Shown here: positions 1 to 12,868 of the stretch, one piece after another | How the letters are laid out: each line of letters opens with the position of its first letter | Position numbering within the stretch: position 1 is the stretch's first letter | Source: Stigmatella erecta | GTDB taxonomy: Bacteria; Myxococcota; Myxococcia; Myxococcales; Myxococcaceae | DNA: 64,000 nt | Assembly (NCBI RefSeq): GCF_900111745.1 | Contig: NZ_FOIJ01000001.1 | Coordinates: 1,116,001 to 1,180,000 of the forward strand | Direction of reading: 5' to 3' | Position numbers and translations under genes: made by a program | Notes under the pieces: model-generated | The model's database searches: none | Seen by the model: the letters and a program-made list of their open reading frames with translations, nothing else | Told to the model about the DNA's origin: nothing

Positions 1-2
1 AG

Positions 3-1337
3 ATCTTCGCCAGCCCGTGGAGCCCGCCGGCCTGGATGAAGGACAATGGCAGCCTGATTGGCGGCAAGGTGCTGACGCAGTACATCCCCCAGCTGGCGGT
101 GTACTACCGCAAGGCCATCCAGGCCTACCAGCAGCAGGGCATTCCCATCTACGCGCTGACGGTCCAGAACGAGCCCCTGTACACGGCCCCGGACTACCCC
201 AGCGCCTCGGTGAGCCCCGCCCAGTCGAAGCAGCTCACCCTCGCGCTGAAGAACGAGCTGAACGCCAACGGGCTGAGCACGCGCATCTGGGCGTTCGATC
301 ACAACTTCGACTCGGCCTGGTCCTACGTGCCCACCCTGCTGGATGACGCCGCGTCGAACGCGGCGGTGGATGGCGTGGCCTTCCACGACTACGCGGGCGA
401 GCCCAGCGTCATGACGGAGGTGCGCAACGCCTACCCGAACAAGAACATCCTGATGACCGAGCGCGCCGTGTGGGGCACGGCCGGCGCGGACCGGATGGCG
501 CAGTACTTCCGCAACTGGGCGGCCGGGTACAACTCCTGGGTGACGATGCTGGACAGCAACATCCAGCCGGAGAAGTGGACCGGCACCCCGGGCCCCACGA
601 TGCTCATCCAGAGCGCCTCCGCGTATGACACGTACTGGGCGCTGCCCGAGTACTACCTCATCGCCCAGTACGCGAAGTACGTGAAGGCGGGCGCCAAGCG
701 CATCTCCAGCAGCTACGGCTCGGCGAGCACCGTGACGAACGTGTCCTTCCTCAACCCGGACAACACGGTGGTGTCCGTCGTCATCAACCAGACCGCCGCG
801 AGCCAGCGCTTCAAGCTGTCCTCGGACGGGTGGGAGCTGCTCGCCACGCTGCCAGCGAAGACGGTGGGCACTTACCTCTGGACGCGCGAGGCCGGCCCCA
901 CGCCCACCAACCTGCTCACGGATCCCGGCTTCGAGAACGGCAACCTGTCGGCCTGGAACTCCGAGTGGCACAACGCGGAGCTGGCCCACAAGGTGGACAC
1001 CGACACCGTGTACACGGGCAACTACAAGCTCACCCACTACTCGGCCGCCGCCTACCAGCAGCTCACCGGCCAGACGAAGGCCGTGGCCAACGGCACCTAC
1101 CGCGCCGGCGTCTGGGTCCGCTCCAGCGGCGGCCAGCGCGCGCTGCGCCTGTATGCCAAGAACCACGGCGGCGCCGAGCTGACCGCGGAGGTCGGCTCCG
1201 GCGCGGTGACGGGATGGACGAAGTACACCATCAACAACATCCCGGTCACCACCGGCACCCTCGAAGTCGGTGTCTACAGCGACGCCAACGCGCAGAACTG
1301 GTCGGCCTTCGACCAGTTCGAGCTCGTCAAGCAGTAG
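3..1337 (+). CDS. Glycoside hydrolase family 30 protein with C-terminal carbohydrate-binding-like domain (5' truncated)
   Basis: The gene enters from the left edge; the frame is already open at base 3 with the GH30 strand motif ASPWSPPAWMK. GH30 enzymes are secreted retaining beta-glycosidases (glucosylceramidase, beta-1,6-glucanase or xylanase types). The acid/base Glu is visible in VQNEP (codon at 171) and the nucleophile Glu in LMTER (codon at 459), so the active site is complete. The TIM barrel is followed by the usual beta-sandwich (to about base 890). A second domain starts at NLLTDPGFENG and resembles CBM4/9-type jelly rolls that bind polysaccharide. The signal peptide and first barrel strands lie outside the window. 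The substrate cannot be told from what is visible; degradation of prey or fungal beta-glucan is an inference. Confidence 0.85.
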   Translation: MFASPWSPPAWMKDNGSLIGGKVLTQYIPQLAVYYRKAIQAYQQQGIPIYALTVQNEPLYTAPDYPSASVSPAQSKQLTLALKNELNANGLSTRIWAFDHNFDSAWSYVPTLLDDAASNAAVDGVAFHDYAGEPSVMTEVRNAYPNKNILMTERAVWGTAGADRMAQYFRNWAAGYNSWVTMLDSNIQPEKWTGTPGPTMLIQSASAYDTYWALPEYYLIAQYAKYVKAGAKRISSSYGSASTVTNVSFLNPDNTVVSVVINQTAASQRFKLSSDGWELLATLPAKTVGTYLWTREAGPTPTNLLTDPGFENGNLSAWNSEWHNAELAHKVDTDTVYTGNYKLTHYSAAAYQQLTGQTKAVANGTYRAGVWVRSSGGQRALRLYAKNHGGAELTAEVGSGAVTGWTKYTINNIPVTTGTLEVGVYSDANAQNWSAFDQFELVKQ

Positions 1338-1382
1338 CCCCCCTGCCGCCGGTGCCCCACCCGGGCACCGGCGGGCGGGCGC

Positions 1383-2765
1383 CTACGCCGGGACCGGAAC
1401 GGAGCGCTCCGGGGTGGGCGCCTCGGCCTTGAGGGCCGGGGCCGCCTCGGGCGCGGCGGCGGCCACGGCCGTCTCGCCCACGGTCTCTCCGTGCTGGCTG
1501 AGATCCAACCCTTCCTCCTCCTGCCCCTGCGTGACGCGCAGAGGAACGATGAGGTTGACCACCTTGTAGAGGAGGTAGGAGCCCGCGAAGGAGAAGACGG
1601 TGACGATGCCCAGCGCGAGCAGGTGCATCAGGAAGGTGTCCGTCTTGCCGGTGATGAGGCCCACGTCCTTGGCCAGCACGCCGGTGAGCACCATGCCCAC
1701 CACGCCGCCCAAGCCGTGGCAGGGGAACACATCCAGGGTGTCATCCAGCGCGGTGCGGCTCTTGAAGTGCGCCGCGGCGTTGCTGACGACGCTGGCCACG
1801 AAGCCCACCAGGATGCTCTGGCCCACGGTGATGAAGCCGGCCGCGGGCGTCACGGCCACCAGGCCCACCACCGCGCCCACGCAGGCGCCCATGGCGTTCG
1901 GCTTGCGGCCGCGCATCCAGTCGAAGGCCATCCACGTGAGCATGGCGGAGGCCGAGGCGGTGTTGGTGGTGGCGAAGGCGAGCGTGGCCAGCGACGAGGC
2001 GGAGAGCGCCGAGCCCGCGTTGAAGCCGAACCAGCCGAACCACAGCATGCCCGTGCCCAGCAGGACGAACGGGAGGTTGGCGGGCGTGTGGGTGATGTTC
2101 TCCACGTGCACCTTGCGGCGGCCCAGCACCAGCGCGCCGGCCAGCGCCGCGAAGCCCGCGGACATGTGCACCACCGTGCCGCCCGCGAAGTCGAGCACGC
2201 CCCACTTGCGCAGGAAGCCCTCCGGGTGCCACGTCCAGTGCGCCAGCGGCGCGTAGATGAACAGGCTGAAGAGCACCATGAAGAGCACGTACGCCTTGAA
2301 GCGCACGCGCTCGGCGAACGCGCCGGTGATGAGCGCCGGGGTGATGATGGCGAACTTCAGCTGGAACAGCGCGAAGAGCATCAGCGGGATGGTGGGTGCC
2401 AGGTCCGGGTGCGTCTCCCCGCCCACACCGCTGAACATGAAGAACGTCCGCGGGTCTCCGATGAGGCCGTGGAAGCTGTCCCCGAAGCTCAGGCTGAAGC
2501 CCACCACCACCCACATCAGGGTGATGACGGCCATGGCCATGTAGCTCTGGAGCAGCGTGGACACGACGTTCTTCAGCCGCACCATGCCGCCGTAGAAGAA
2601 CGACAGCCCGGGCGTCATCAACAGCACGAGCGCCGTGGCGGTGAGGATCCAGGCCGTGTCGGCCGCGTTGATGGGTCCTCCTTGCTTCACCTGGGCCGCC
2701 GGCGTCACGAATGCACCCAGGACCGCCAGGACCGCCAGGACCGCTACCGCCCACCCCTTCTTCAT
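1383..2765 (-). CDS. amt: Ammonium transporter (Amt family)
   Basis: A 460-residue integral membrane protein of the Amt/MEP/Rh family, which conducts ammonium/ammonia across the inner membrane. The start at 2765 is chosen because AGGAG lies 6-7 bases upstream and it gives a clean cleavable signal (MKKGWAVAV...). A longer in-frame start at 2825 lacks this. Diagnostic segments are the DTAWIL...SFFYGGM region after the signal, the FAGGTVVHMSAG segment in the middle, the phenylalanine-gate region, and the conserved histidine motifs (HMSAG and FPCHGLGG). The C-terminal tail is extended by an Ala/Pro/Glu-rich stretch after EEEGLDLSQHGE. No glnK (PII) gene follows, although amt and glnK are usually paired. 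It lies 144 bases downstream of carB on the same strand. Confidence 0.93.
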   Translation of the reverse strand: MKKGWAVAVLAVLAVLGAFVTPAAQVKQGGPINAADTAWILTATALVLLMTPGLSFFYGGMVRLKNVVSTLLQSYMAMAVITLMWVVVGFSLSFGDSFHGLIGDPRTFFMFSGVGGETHPDLAPTIPLMLFALFQLKFAIITPALITGAFAERVRFKAYVLFMVLFSLFIYAPLAHWTWHPEGFLRKWGVLDFAGGTVVHMSAGFAALAGALVLGRRKVHVENITHTPANLPFVLLGTGMLWFGWFGFNAGSALSASSLATLAFATTNTASASAMLTWMAFDWMRGRKPNAMGACVGAVVGLVAVTPAAGFITVGQSILVGFVASVVSNAAAHFKSRTALDDTLDVFPCHGLGGVVGMVLTGVLAKDVGLITGKTDTFLMHLLALGIVTVFSFAGSYLLYKVVNLIVPLRVTQGQEEEGLDLSQHGETVGETAVAAAAPEAAPALKAEAPTPERSVPVPA

Positions 2766-2843
2766 GGCATCTCCTCTGCAGAGACCAACGCACTGCATCG
2801 TGCATATGGGATGCCTAAATTTCAAGCCTTCTTCTGCTAATCA

Positions 2844-2901
2844 CCCACCCACAAAACTAAATCCGGCGACGGTTAGCCTAATTTCCGGTCTCGTGGGTGG
2901 G
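2844..2901. repeat. Long-loop inverted repeat between carB and amt
   Basis: CCCACCCAC (2844-2852) is perfectly complementary to GTGGGTGGG (2893-2901). The 40-base loop holds a second weaker stem (CTAA..CCG / CGGTTAG). It sits between the carB stop and the amt start on the minus strand. There is no T-tract, so it could be a structured amt leader, a factor-dependent terminator for carB, or chance in GC-rich DNA. Confidence 0.35.
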
Positions 2902-2909
2902 CTCGGGGA

Positions 2910-6152
<3,243 letters not shown>

Positions 6153-6272
6153 CGGGCGCCCCCCATACCAACCTCCACCCGCACATGCACGCGGGGATTG
6201 AAGTCGCCCGCTCACCTACCTACGGCCGGCGGCCCACGGCTCTGATAGAACCCCCCGGCTCCTGGAGGCTCC

Positions 6273-6869
6273 ATGCGTCGCTGGTCCCTGGCCCTGCTCC
6301 TGTCCCTCGCATCCCCTGCCCTTGCCCAGGCACCGGACCCGGCGCCGGAGGGCGCCGCGCCTGCCCCCACCCCGCCCGCCCCCACCGCGGCCCCGGCGCC
6401 CGCGCCCGCGGCCCCCGCTCCCCGGCCCCCCGCGCCCACGCCTGCTCCCCCTCCGGCCGCTCCGCAGACGGCGGCCTCGGACGCGGAGCTCCGGAGCCGG
6501 GTGAAATCGGAAGCCCGCGCCATCTTCGAGAACCTGCTGATGGGGGATGTCCGGAGCTTCGCGGAAGAGCTGCTCTACCCCTTCCAGTTGGAGGACAAGC
6601 GGTATGCCACCGCGCCCGAGCTGGTGACGGCCTGGGTGAAGCAGCTCCGGCAGAAGCGCACGGATCTCGTCACGCTCTACGGCATCGAGGTGCTGTCCCT
6701 GGCCGAGATGGAGAAGAAGTACGGCAAGGCCCCGGCGCGGCTGGGGCTCGGGGCCCTGAAGGAGCCGGACCTCTACGCGGCCGTCGCCAACCTCTCCGGG
6801 CACCCCGCCATCCTGCTCTTCCGGGCACCGCGGGAGGGCCTCCCGCACGCCTTCGCCTACACCGACTGA
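6273..6869 (+). CDS. Secreted protein with Pro/Ala-rich linker, function unknown
   Basis: A 198-residue protein with a clear signal peptide (MRRWSLALLLSLASPALA, cleavage after ALA). Residues 20-70 form an extended Pro/Ala linker, and residues 72-198 a compact alpha/beta-looking domain rich in charged helices. The linker suggests the domain is held away from a membrane or wall anchor, but no lipobox Cys is present. I do not recognise the domain. It lies between divergent carB and convergent coaD with no obvious operon partner. Confidence 0.7.
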   Translation: MRRWSLALLLSLASPALAQAPDPAPEGAAPAPTPPAPTAAPAPAPAAPAPRPPAPTPAPPPAAPQTAASDAELRSRVKSEARAIFENLLMGDVRSFAEELLYPFQLEDKRYATAPELVTAWVKQLRQKRTDLVTLYGIEVLSLAEMEKKYGKAPARLGLGALKEPDLYAAVANLSGHPAILLFRAPREGLPHAFAYTD

Positions 6870-6882
6870 GGCGCGCGCGGGC

Positions 6883-7374
6883 TCAGGACGTGGACCGGGT
6901 GGGCCCGAACTTCTCCAGCAGCTTGGCGTTCACGTTGGCGGGCACCAGCCCCGTGACGTCCCCGCCCAGCGAGGCCACCTCCCGGACGAGCTGGGAGGAG
7001 ATGTAGAAGTAGTCCTCGCCGGTCATCATGAAGACGGTCTCGATGCCGGGGGCCAGCTTGCGGTTCATGTTGGCGAGCTGGAACTCGTACTCGAAGTCCG
7101 ACACGGCGCGCAGCCCGCGGATGAGGACGTGCACCTGGCGCTGCTTGGCGTATTCCACCAGCAGGCCCTGGAAGGAGTCCACCTCCACGCGGTCATCCTG
7201 GCAGGCCTCGCGGATGAGCACCTTGCGCTCCTCCAGCGAGAACAGCGGCGTCTTCTTGGGGTTCACCGCGATGGCCACGATGAGCCGGTCGAACATCTTG
7301 AGGCCGCGCTGGATGAGGCTGAGGTGCCCGTTGGTGAGCGGATCGAACGAACCTGGATAGATGGCCACCGGCAT
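6883..7374 (-). CDS. coaD: Phosphopantetheine adenylyltransferase
   Basis: A 163-residue nucleotidyltransferase that converts 4'-phosphopantetheine and ATP to dephospho-CoA, the fourth step of CoA synthesis. The nucleotidyltransferase signatures are all present: [12 protein letters not shown] at the N-terminus (T/HxGH-type ATP motif), the [14 protein letters not shown] loop, and [13 protein letters not shown] near the end (ISSxxVRE motif). Length is standard. It lies 33 bases after rsmD on the same strand, and the rsmD-coaD pairing is common in bacteria. Confidence 0.96.
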   Translation of the reverse strand: MPVAIYPGSFDPLTNGHLSLIQRGLKMFDRLIVAIAVNPKKTPLFSLEERKVLIREACQDDRVEVDSFQGLLVEYAKQRQVHVLIRGLRAVSDFEYEFQLANMNRKLAPGIETVFMMTGEDYFYISSQLVREVASLGGDVTGLVPANVNAKLLEKFGPTRSTS

Positions 7375-7407
7375 GGCCCGGGAGTCTCGGCGGGCCCCCC
7401 GGGCCGG

Positions 7408-7965
7408 TCAAGGATTGCGGTAGAAGCTGGCCACCGTGTCCCCGAACTTGCGCTGATCCACGCGCGCCAGCCCCTCGTGGGCCTCGGGCGCCTCCTCGCG
7501 CTTGTCGTGCTCGACGACGAGCATGCCCCCGGCCGTCAGCAGCTTCGAGCGCGTGACTTGCCCCAGCACCGTCTCCACCACCCGCGCCGCATAGGGCGGA
7601 TCGGCGAAGATGAGCTCGAAGGCCTGGCCTTGCTGGCCGAGCTGCTCCACCGCCCGCGCCACCGGCAGGGACAGCAGCTCCACCTGGGCGGAGAAGCCCA
7701 GGGCCTGCGTGTTCTGCTGGCACAGGGCCTGGGCCTCGCGGTCCGAGTCCACCAGCACCGCCCGCCCCGCCCCCCGGGAGAGCGCCTCCAGCCCCAGCGC
7801 GCCCGTGCCCGCGTAGAGGTCCAACACGGCCTGGCCCTCCAGGAACTGGCCGAGCACGTTGAAGAGTGTCTCCCGGACCCGGTCCGCCGTGGGACGGATG
7901 TGCCGGGAGGTGGGCTTGGGGCCCTGAAGGGCACGGCCCCGGGCACTGCCAGCAACGATTCGCAT
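7408..7965 (-). CDS. rsmD: 16S rRNA (guanine(966)-N(2))-methyltransferase
   Basis: A 185-residue SAM-dependent methyltransferase acting on G966 of 16S rRNA in the 30S subunit. It starts MRIVAGSARGR; the open frame upstream of 7965 belongs to the neighbour's sequence read in another frame. The SAM-binding motif is LDLYAGTGALGLEAL and the catalytic motif is FADPPY, the [D/N]PPY signature of amino-methylating enzymes. The terminal TVASFYRNP is also typical. The start lies 4 bases after the stop of the upstream gene, so the two are likely co-transcribed with coaD. Confidence 0.95.
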   Translation of the reverse strand: MRIVAGSARGRALQGPKPTSRHIRPTADRVRETLFNVLGQFLEGQAVLDLYAGTGALGLEALSRGAGRAVLVDSDREAQALCQQNTQALGFSAQVELLSLPVARAVEQLGQQGQAFELIFADPPYAARVVETVLGQVTRSKLLTAGGMLVVEHDKREEAPEAHEGLARVDQRKFGDTVASFYRNP

Positions 7966-7969
7966 GTGC

Positions 7970-9013
7970 TCACTCGCTCCGATGCTCGGCCAGCCACTCC
8001 ATGGAGCGCCAACCGGTTCGCCCTGACCCGAGCGCGGCCAGCACCTCGGTCGCCTCCGAGAAGGACAGCGCCTCCAGGCGCTCGCGCGCGGCGGGCTCCA
8101 GCGCGGGCAGTTGCTCTTCCAGCAGGCTGAGCAGCTCGCCGGGAGGCAGCCCCAGGGCCTGGGCCTTGCGCTCCACCACGGCCCGGGCCTCCGCGGGCCA
8201 GGCCGCCAGGGACAGCCGCTCGAAGGGGCCGCCACAGTCGAGCTTCCGGGCCCCGGCCGCCACGAACGCGGGCAGCGCCCGCGCCGAGCGCTCCGCCACG
8301 CCGCCCACCGTCACGCTCGCGCCATACTCCGCGGCCAACGCCACCAGCGCGCGCAGCATCGCCACGTCCGGCTCGCCTTCCCCAAGCGCCTCGAGGGGAA
8401 TCCGCACGAAACACACCGGGACCCCCCCGTGGCGCAGCCCCTCGAGCAGCGCGCGGGCCGTGTCCGTCAAGGTCGCGAACTCGGTCGCGGGCGCCGGCAG
8501 CGTCAGCTCCAGCGGAAGCTCCCGCTCCCTCAAGGGGGCCACCAGCGTGCGCACCGCCCCCACCGCCCCGTCCGTGTCCCAGCGCGACACGTCCAGCGAC
8601 ACCAGGGAGAACCCGGCATCCACCAGGTGGAAGATGGCCTCCTGCTGGGACTGCAGCCCCTCCGGCCCGGAGGGGGACACCCGCACGGGTCCCGCCTGGA
8701 GGAACAGGGGGCGCCGGTGCTCGGCCTCCTGGGCCGCGGCCTTCACCGCCTCCAGGAAGCGAATCGCCGTTCCCCGGTCCGCCAGGGGGTGCGGACAGGC
8801 CAGCCCCAGCACCGCATCCTCCGCCCGCGCCGCGCGCAGCAAGCCCGGCAGGGCCGCCTTCGCCTGCACGGGCAGGCACGGCAACGCCATGGGGAGCCCG
8901 TCCAGCGCCCGGAGCAGCTCGTGGGGGCTGAGCACCGGTACCTGGGAGCCCGGCCCCAGCCGCGCCACGACGTTTGCGGGCCGCAATGTCAGCACCTTCT
9001 CCAGCACGCTCAT
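7970..9013 (-). CDS. Hypothetical protein, possible class II aldolase-like TIM barrel
   Basis: A 347-residue protein without signal peptide or membrane segments. Alternating hydrophobic strand and helix units, including RRPLFLQAGPVRVS and IFHLVDAGFSLVSLDVS, recall the beta/alpha barrel of class II sugar-bisphosphate aldolases. I cannot identify the zinc-binding histidines that a true aldolase needs, so an enzymatic role is not claimed. The last roughly 70 residues are helical. It is the first gene of a minus-strand unit running into rsmD (4-base gap) and coaD, suggesting expression together with housekeeping genes. Confident as a gene, unsure of function. Confidence 0.7.
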   Translation of the reverse strand: MSVLEKVLTLRPANVVARLGPGSQVPVLSPHELLRALDGLPMALPCLPVQAKAALPGLLRAARAEDAVLGLACPHPLADRGTAIRFLEAVKAAAQEAEHRRPLFLQAGPVRVSPSGPEGLQSQQEAIFHLVDAGFSLVSLDVSRWDTDGAVGAVRTLVAPLRERELPLELTLPAPATEFATLTDTARALLEGLRHGGVPVCFVRIPLEALGEGEPDVAMLRALVALAAEYGASVTVGGVAERSARALPAFVAAGARKLDCGGPFERLSLAAWPAEARAVVERKAQALGLPPGELLSLLEEQLPALEPAARERLEALSFSEATEVLAALGSGRTGWRSMEWLAEHRSE

Positions 9014-9098
9014 TGCACGCCGTTATGTGCCGGCTCCGCCAGCTCCGCAAGCCAACTGCCACGCGAGCGTCCGTTGCCCACCGCTCCGCCCCCGGGCC

Positions 9099-10106
9099 TC
9101 AGTGCACCTCGCCCAGGTGGGCGTACGTCTCGCTTTCGATCTGGATGGTGGTGTGATCGATGCCGAAGCGGTCGAACAGCTCGTGCTTCACCGAGGAGAG
9201 AATCTCGTCGTTGTTGCACACCCTGGGGTCGGCCACCACCAGGTGCGCCGAGAGCGCATACAGCCCGCTGGAGATGGTCCACACGTGCAAGTCGTGCACG
9301 GCGCTCACCCCGCGCACCTGCATCAGCAGCGTCTTCACCGCCTCCAGGTCCACGTGCGCGGGCACCGCCTCCAGCAGCACGTCCACCGCGTCGCGCACCA
9401 GCCGGATGGCCCCCACGACGATGACGACGGAGATGAGGATGGAGATGAGCGGGTCCACCACGTACCAGCCCGTCAGCGCCATGATGCCGGCGCCCACAAG
9501 CACCCCCACGCTGGACAGCGCATCCCCCAGCACGTGGAGGAACGCGCCGCGCACATTCATGGAGTGCGTGCGGTGCAGGAAGCCCAGCGCGGCCAGGTTC
9601 GCCACCAGCCCCACGAGCGCCACCACCGCCATGGGCCCGAGCTGCACCGGCGCGGGCGCGCGGAAGCGCTGCCAGGCCTCGTAGACGATGACCGCCGTGA
9701 GCCCCAGGAGCAGCATGCCGTTGAAGAGCGCGCTGAGGATCTCCATCCGGTAATAGCCGTAGGTCTTCTTCAGGTCCGCCGGCTTGCCCGCGAACCACAG
9801 CGCCAGCAGGCTCAGCGCCAGCGCGGAGATGTCCGTGAGCATGTGGCCCGCGTCGGACATCAGCGCCAGCGAGTTGGTGAGGTAGCCGCCCACCGCCTCC
9901 GCCAGCGCGATGGTGGCCGTCAGCACCAGCGCGAACAGCAGCCGCTTGCGGTCCTTGCGCCGCTCTTCCGCCAGCTGGGAGGGCCTGCCAGACGGCCCAT
10001 GCCCATGCCCATGGCCGTGCGAGTGGTCATGGCCGTGGTGCTCATGGTCGTGCCCATGCCCATGCCCGTGCTTCGTCTTGCCAGGCGGGTGCGCTGATGT
10101 AGTCAC
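9099..10106 (-). CDS. Cation diffusion facilitator (zinc/cobalt exporter, CzcD type)
   Basis: A 335-residue inner-membrane antiporter of the CDF family that exports Zn(II) or related divalent metal in exchange for protons. The first 35 residues are a His-rich tail (repeated HG and HD units), a probable metal-collecting segment. Six transmembrane helices follow. The metal-site residues are visible as SLALMSDAGHMLTD in TM2 and FLHVLGDALSSVGV in TM5, the HxxxD pairs of zinc-type CDFs. The C-terminal ferredoxin-like cytoplasmic domain contains the HDLHVWTI motif. It is transcribed away from the sigma-54 activator at 10220. Confidence 0.93.
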   Translation of the reverse strand: MTTSAHPPGKTKHGHGHGHDHEHHGHDHSHGHGHGHGPSGRPSQLAEERRKDRKRLLFALVLTATIALAEAVGGYLTNSLALMSDAGHMLTDISALALSLLALWFAGKPADLKKTYGYYRMEILSALFNGMLLLGLTAVIVYEAWQRFRAPAPVQLGPMAVVALVGLVANLAALGFLHRTHSMNVRGAFLHVLGDALSSVGVLVGAGIMALTGWYVVDPLISILISVVIVVGAIRLVRDAVDVLLEAVPAHVDLEAVKTLLMQVRGVSAVHDLHVWTISSGLYALSAHLVVADPRVCNNDEILSSVKHELFDRFGIDHTTIQIESETYAHLGEVH

Positions 10107-10219
10107 GGGAAAGAACCCTTCGGACAGCGTGCGAATGTCACAATAGGGGCGGTGGCTGAAATTCGGACACCCCTGGGGTTGAGGCTGTCCCGTTGGAGGA
10201 CAGGCACGCGAGGAGAAGG

Positions 10220-11794
<1,575 letters not shown>

Positions 11795-11798
11795 GACC

Positions 11799-12707
11799 AT
11801 GGGACGCTTTTTCCGCCAGGACTTCCTGCCGCTCGCCGATGGGACGCGGCTCTACTACCAGCTGCTGGGCGAGCCCCGCGGGGACGAGCCCGCGATGGTG
11901 CTCTGTGACGGGCTGGGCTGCGACGGCTTCGCCTGGAAGTACCTGGCCCCTTACCTCGCGCGGAACCACCAAGTGCTGCGCTGGCACTACCGGGGCCATG
12001 GCCGCTCCAGCGTGCCCCGGGACTTGGCCCGCCTGGGCATGCTCTACACCTGTGATGACCTGGCCCGGCTGATGGACGCCACGGGCCTGCGGCAGGCGGT
12101 GCTCTTCGGGCACTCCATCGGCGTGCAGGTGGCGCTGGAGTTCCACCGCCGCCATGCGCGCCGCGTGAAGGGGCTGGTGCTCATCTGCGGCAGCTACGGC
12201 AACCCGCTGGACACCTTCCACGACTCCACCGTCCTCAAGCGCCTCTTCCCGCTGCTGCGCCGCACGGTGGAGCGCTACCCCCGGCCCGCCGCCCGGCTGG
12301 TGCGCGCGGTGCTGAGCACCGAGCTGGCCATGCAGGTGGCCATCCTGGTGGAGCTCAACCGGGAGCGCATCGCCCGCCAGGACATGGTCCCCTACTTCAA
12401 GCACCTGGCCTCCATGGACCCGGTGGTGTTCGTGCGGACGCTGGAATCCATGGCCCAGCACAGCGCCCGGGATCACCTGCCCTACGTGGACGTGCCCACG
12501 CTCATCATCGGGGGGGGGCGGGACAAGTTCACCCCCGTGCGGCTGTCCCGGGAGATGGCCCGGGACATCCCCGGGGCCGAGCTGCTGCTCTTACCGCAGG
12601 GCACCCACACCGTCCCCCTGGAGTACCGGGACACCGTGGAGCTGCAAGTCGGCCGCTTCCTCCAGGGGCGGCTGGGCCTGTCCCTGCCCCCTGGGACAGG
12701 GGGGTAG
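11799..12707 (+). CDS. Alpha/beta-fold hydrolase
   Basis: A 302-residue soluble hydrolase of the alpha/beta fold. The nucleophile elbow is FGHSIG (Ser), the oxyanion region is near CDGLGCDG, the acid is probably the Asp in IIGGGRDKFTP, and the catalytic His is in PQGTHTVPL. Together these form a complete Ser-Asp-His triad. No signal peptide. The substrate is not predictable from sequence; esterases, lipases and haloperoxidase-like enzymes share these motifs. Translation is probably coupled to the upstream sigma-54 activator, whose stop is only 4 bases away. Confidence 0.88.
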   Translation: MGRFFRQDFLPLADGTRLYYQLLGEPRGDEPAMVLCDGLGCDGFAWKYLAPYLARNHQVLRWHYRGHGRSSVPRDLARLGMLYTCDDLARLMDATGLRQAVLFGHSIGVQVALEFHRRHARRVKGLVLICGSYGNPLDTFHDSTVLKRLFPLLRRTVERYPRPAARLVRAVLSTELAMQVAILVELNRERIARQDMVPYFKHLASMDPVVFVRTLESMAQHSARDHLPYVDVPTLIIGGGRDKFTPVRLSREMARDIPGAELLLLPQGTHTVPLEYRDTVELQVGRFLQGRLGLSLPPGTGG

Positions 12708-12755
12708 GCCCCCAGGCGGGGCCCCCCCTGCTTGCGCGGAGGGGACGCACGCTGA

Positions 12756-12784
12756 TTGCAGGCGGAAGGCGTGCGGCATATAAG
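12756..12784 (+). promoter_or_regulatory. Housekeeping-type promoter for typA
   Basis: A -35 box TTGCAG (12756-12761) and a -10 box TATAAG (12779-12784) are separated by exactly 17 bases. This is a good sigma-70-type match and unusual in such GC-rich DNA. It would start transcription near 12791, leaving a 5' leader of about 78 bases before typA. Confidence 0.6.
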
Positions 12785-12868
12785 CGCCCGCCTCGTGCGT
12801 TCCGGTGGGTTCAGGGTCCTCCTGCAAAACGGAAGGCACCCGTACCCTCAGCACAAAGTCCCGCTCGT

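Noticed and set aside
2766-2825. Longer amt start at 2825
   Set aside because: The extra 20 residues would disrupt the signal peptide and have no ribosome-binding site; AGGAG precedes the start at 2765.
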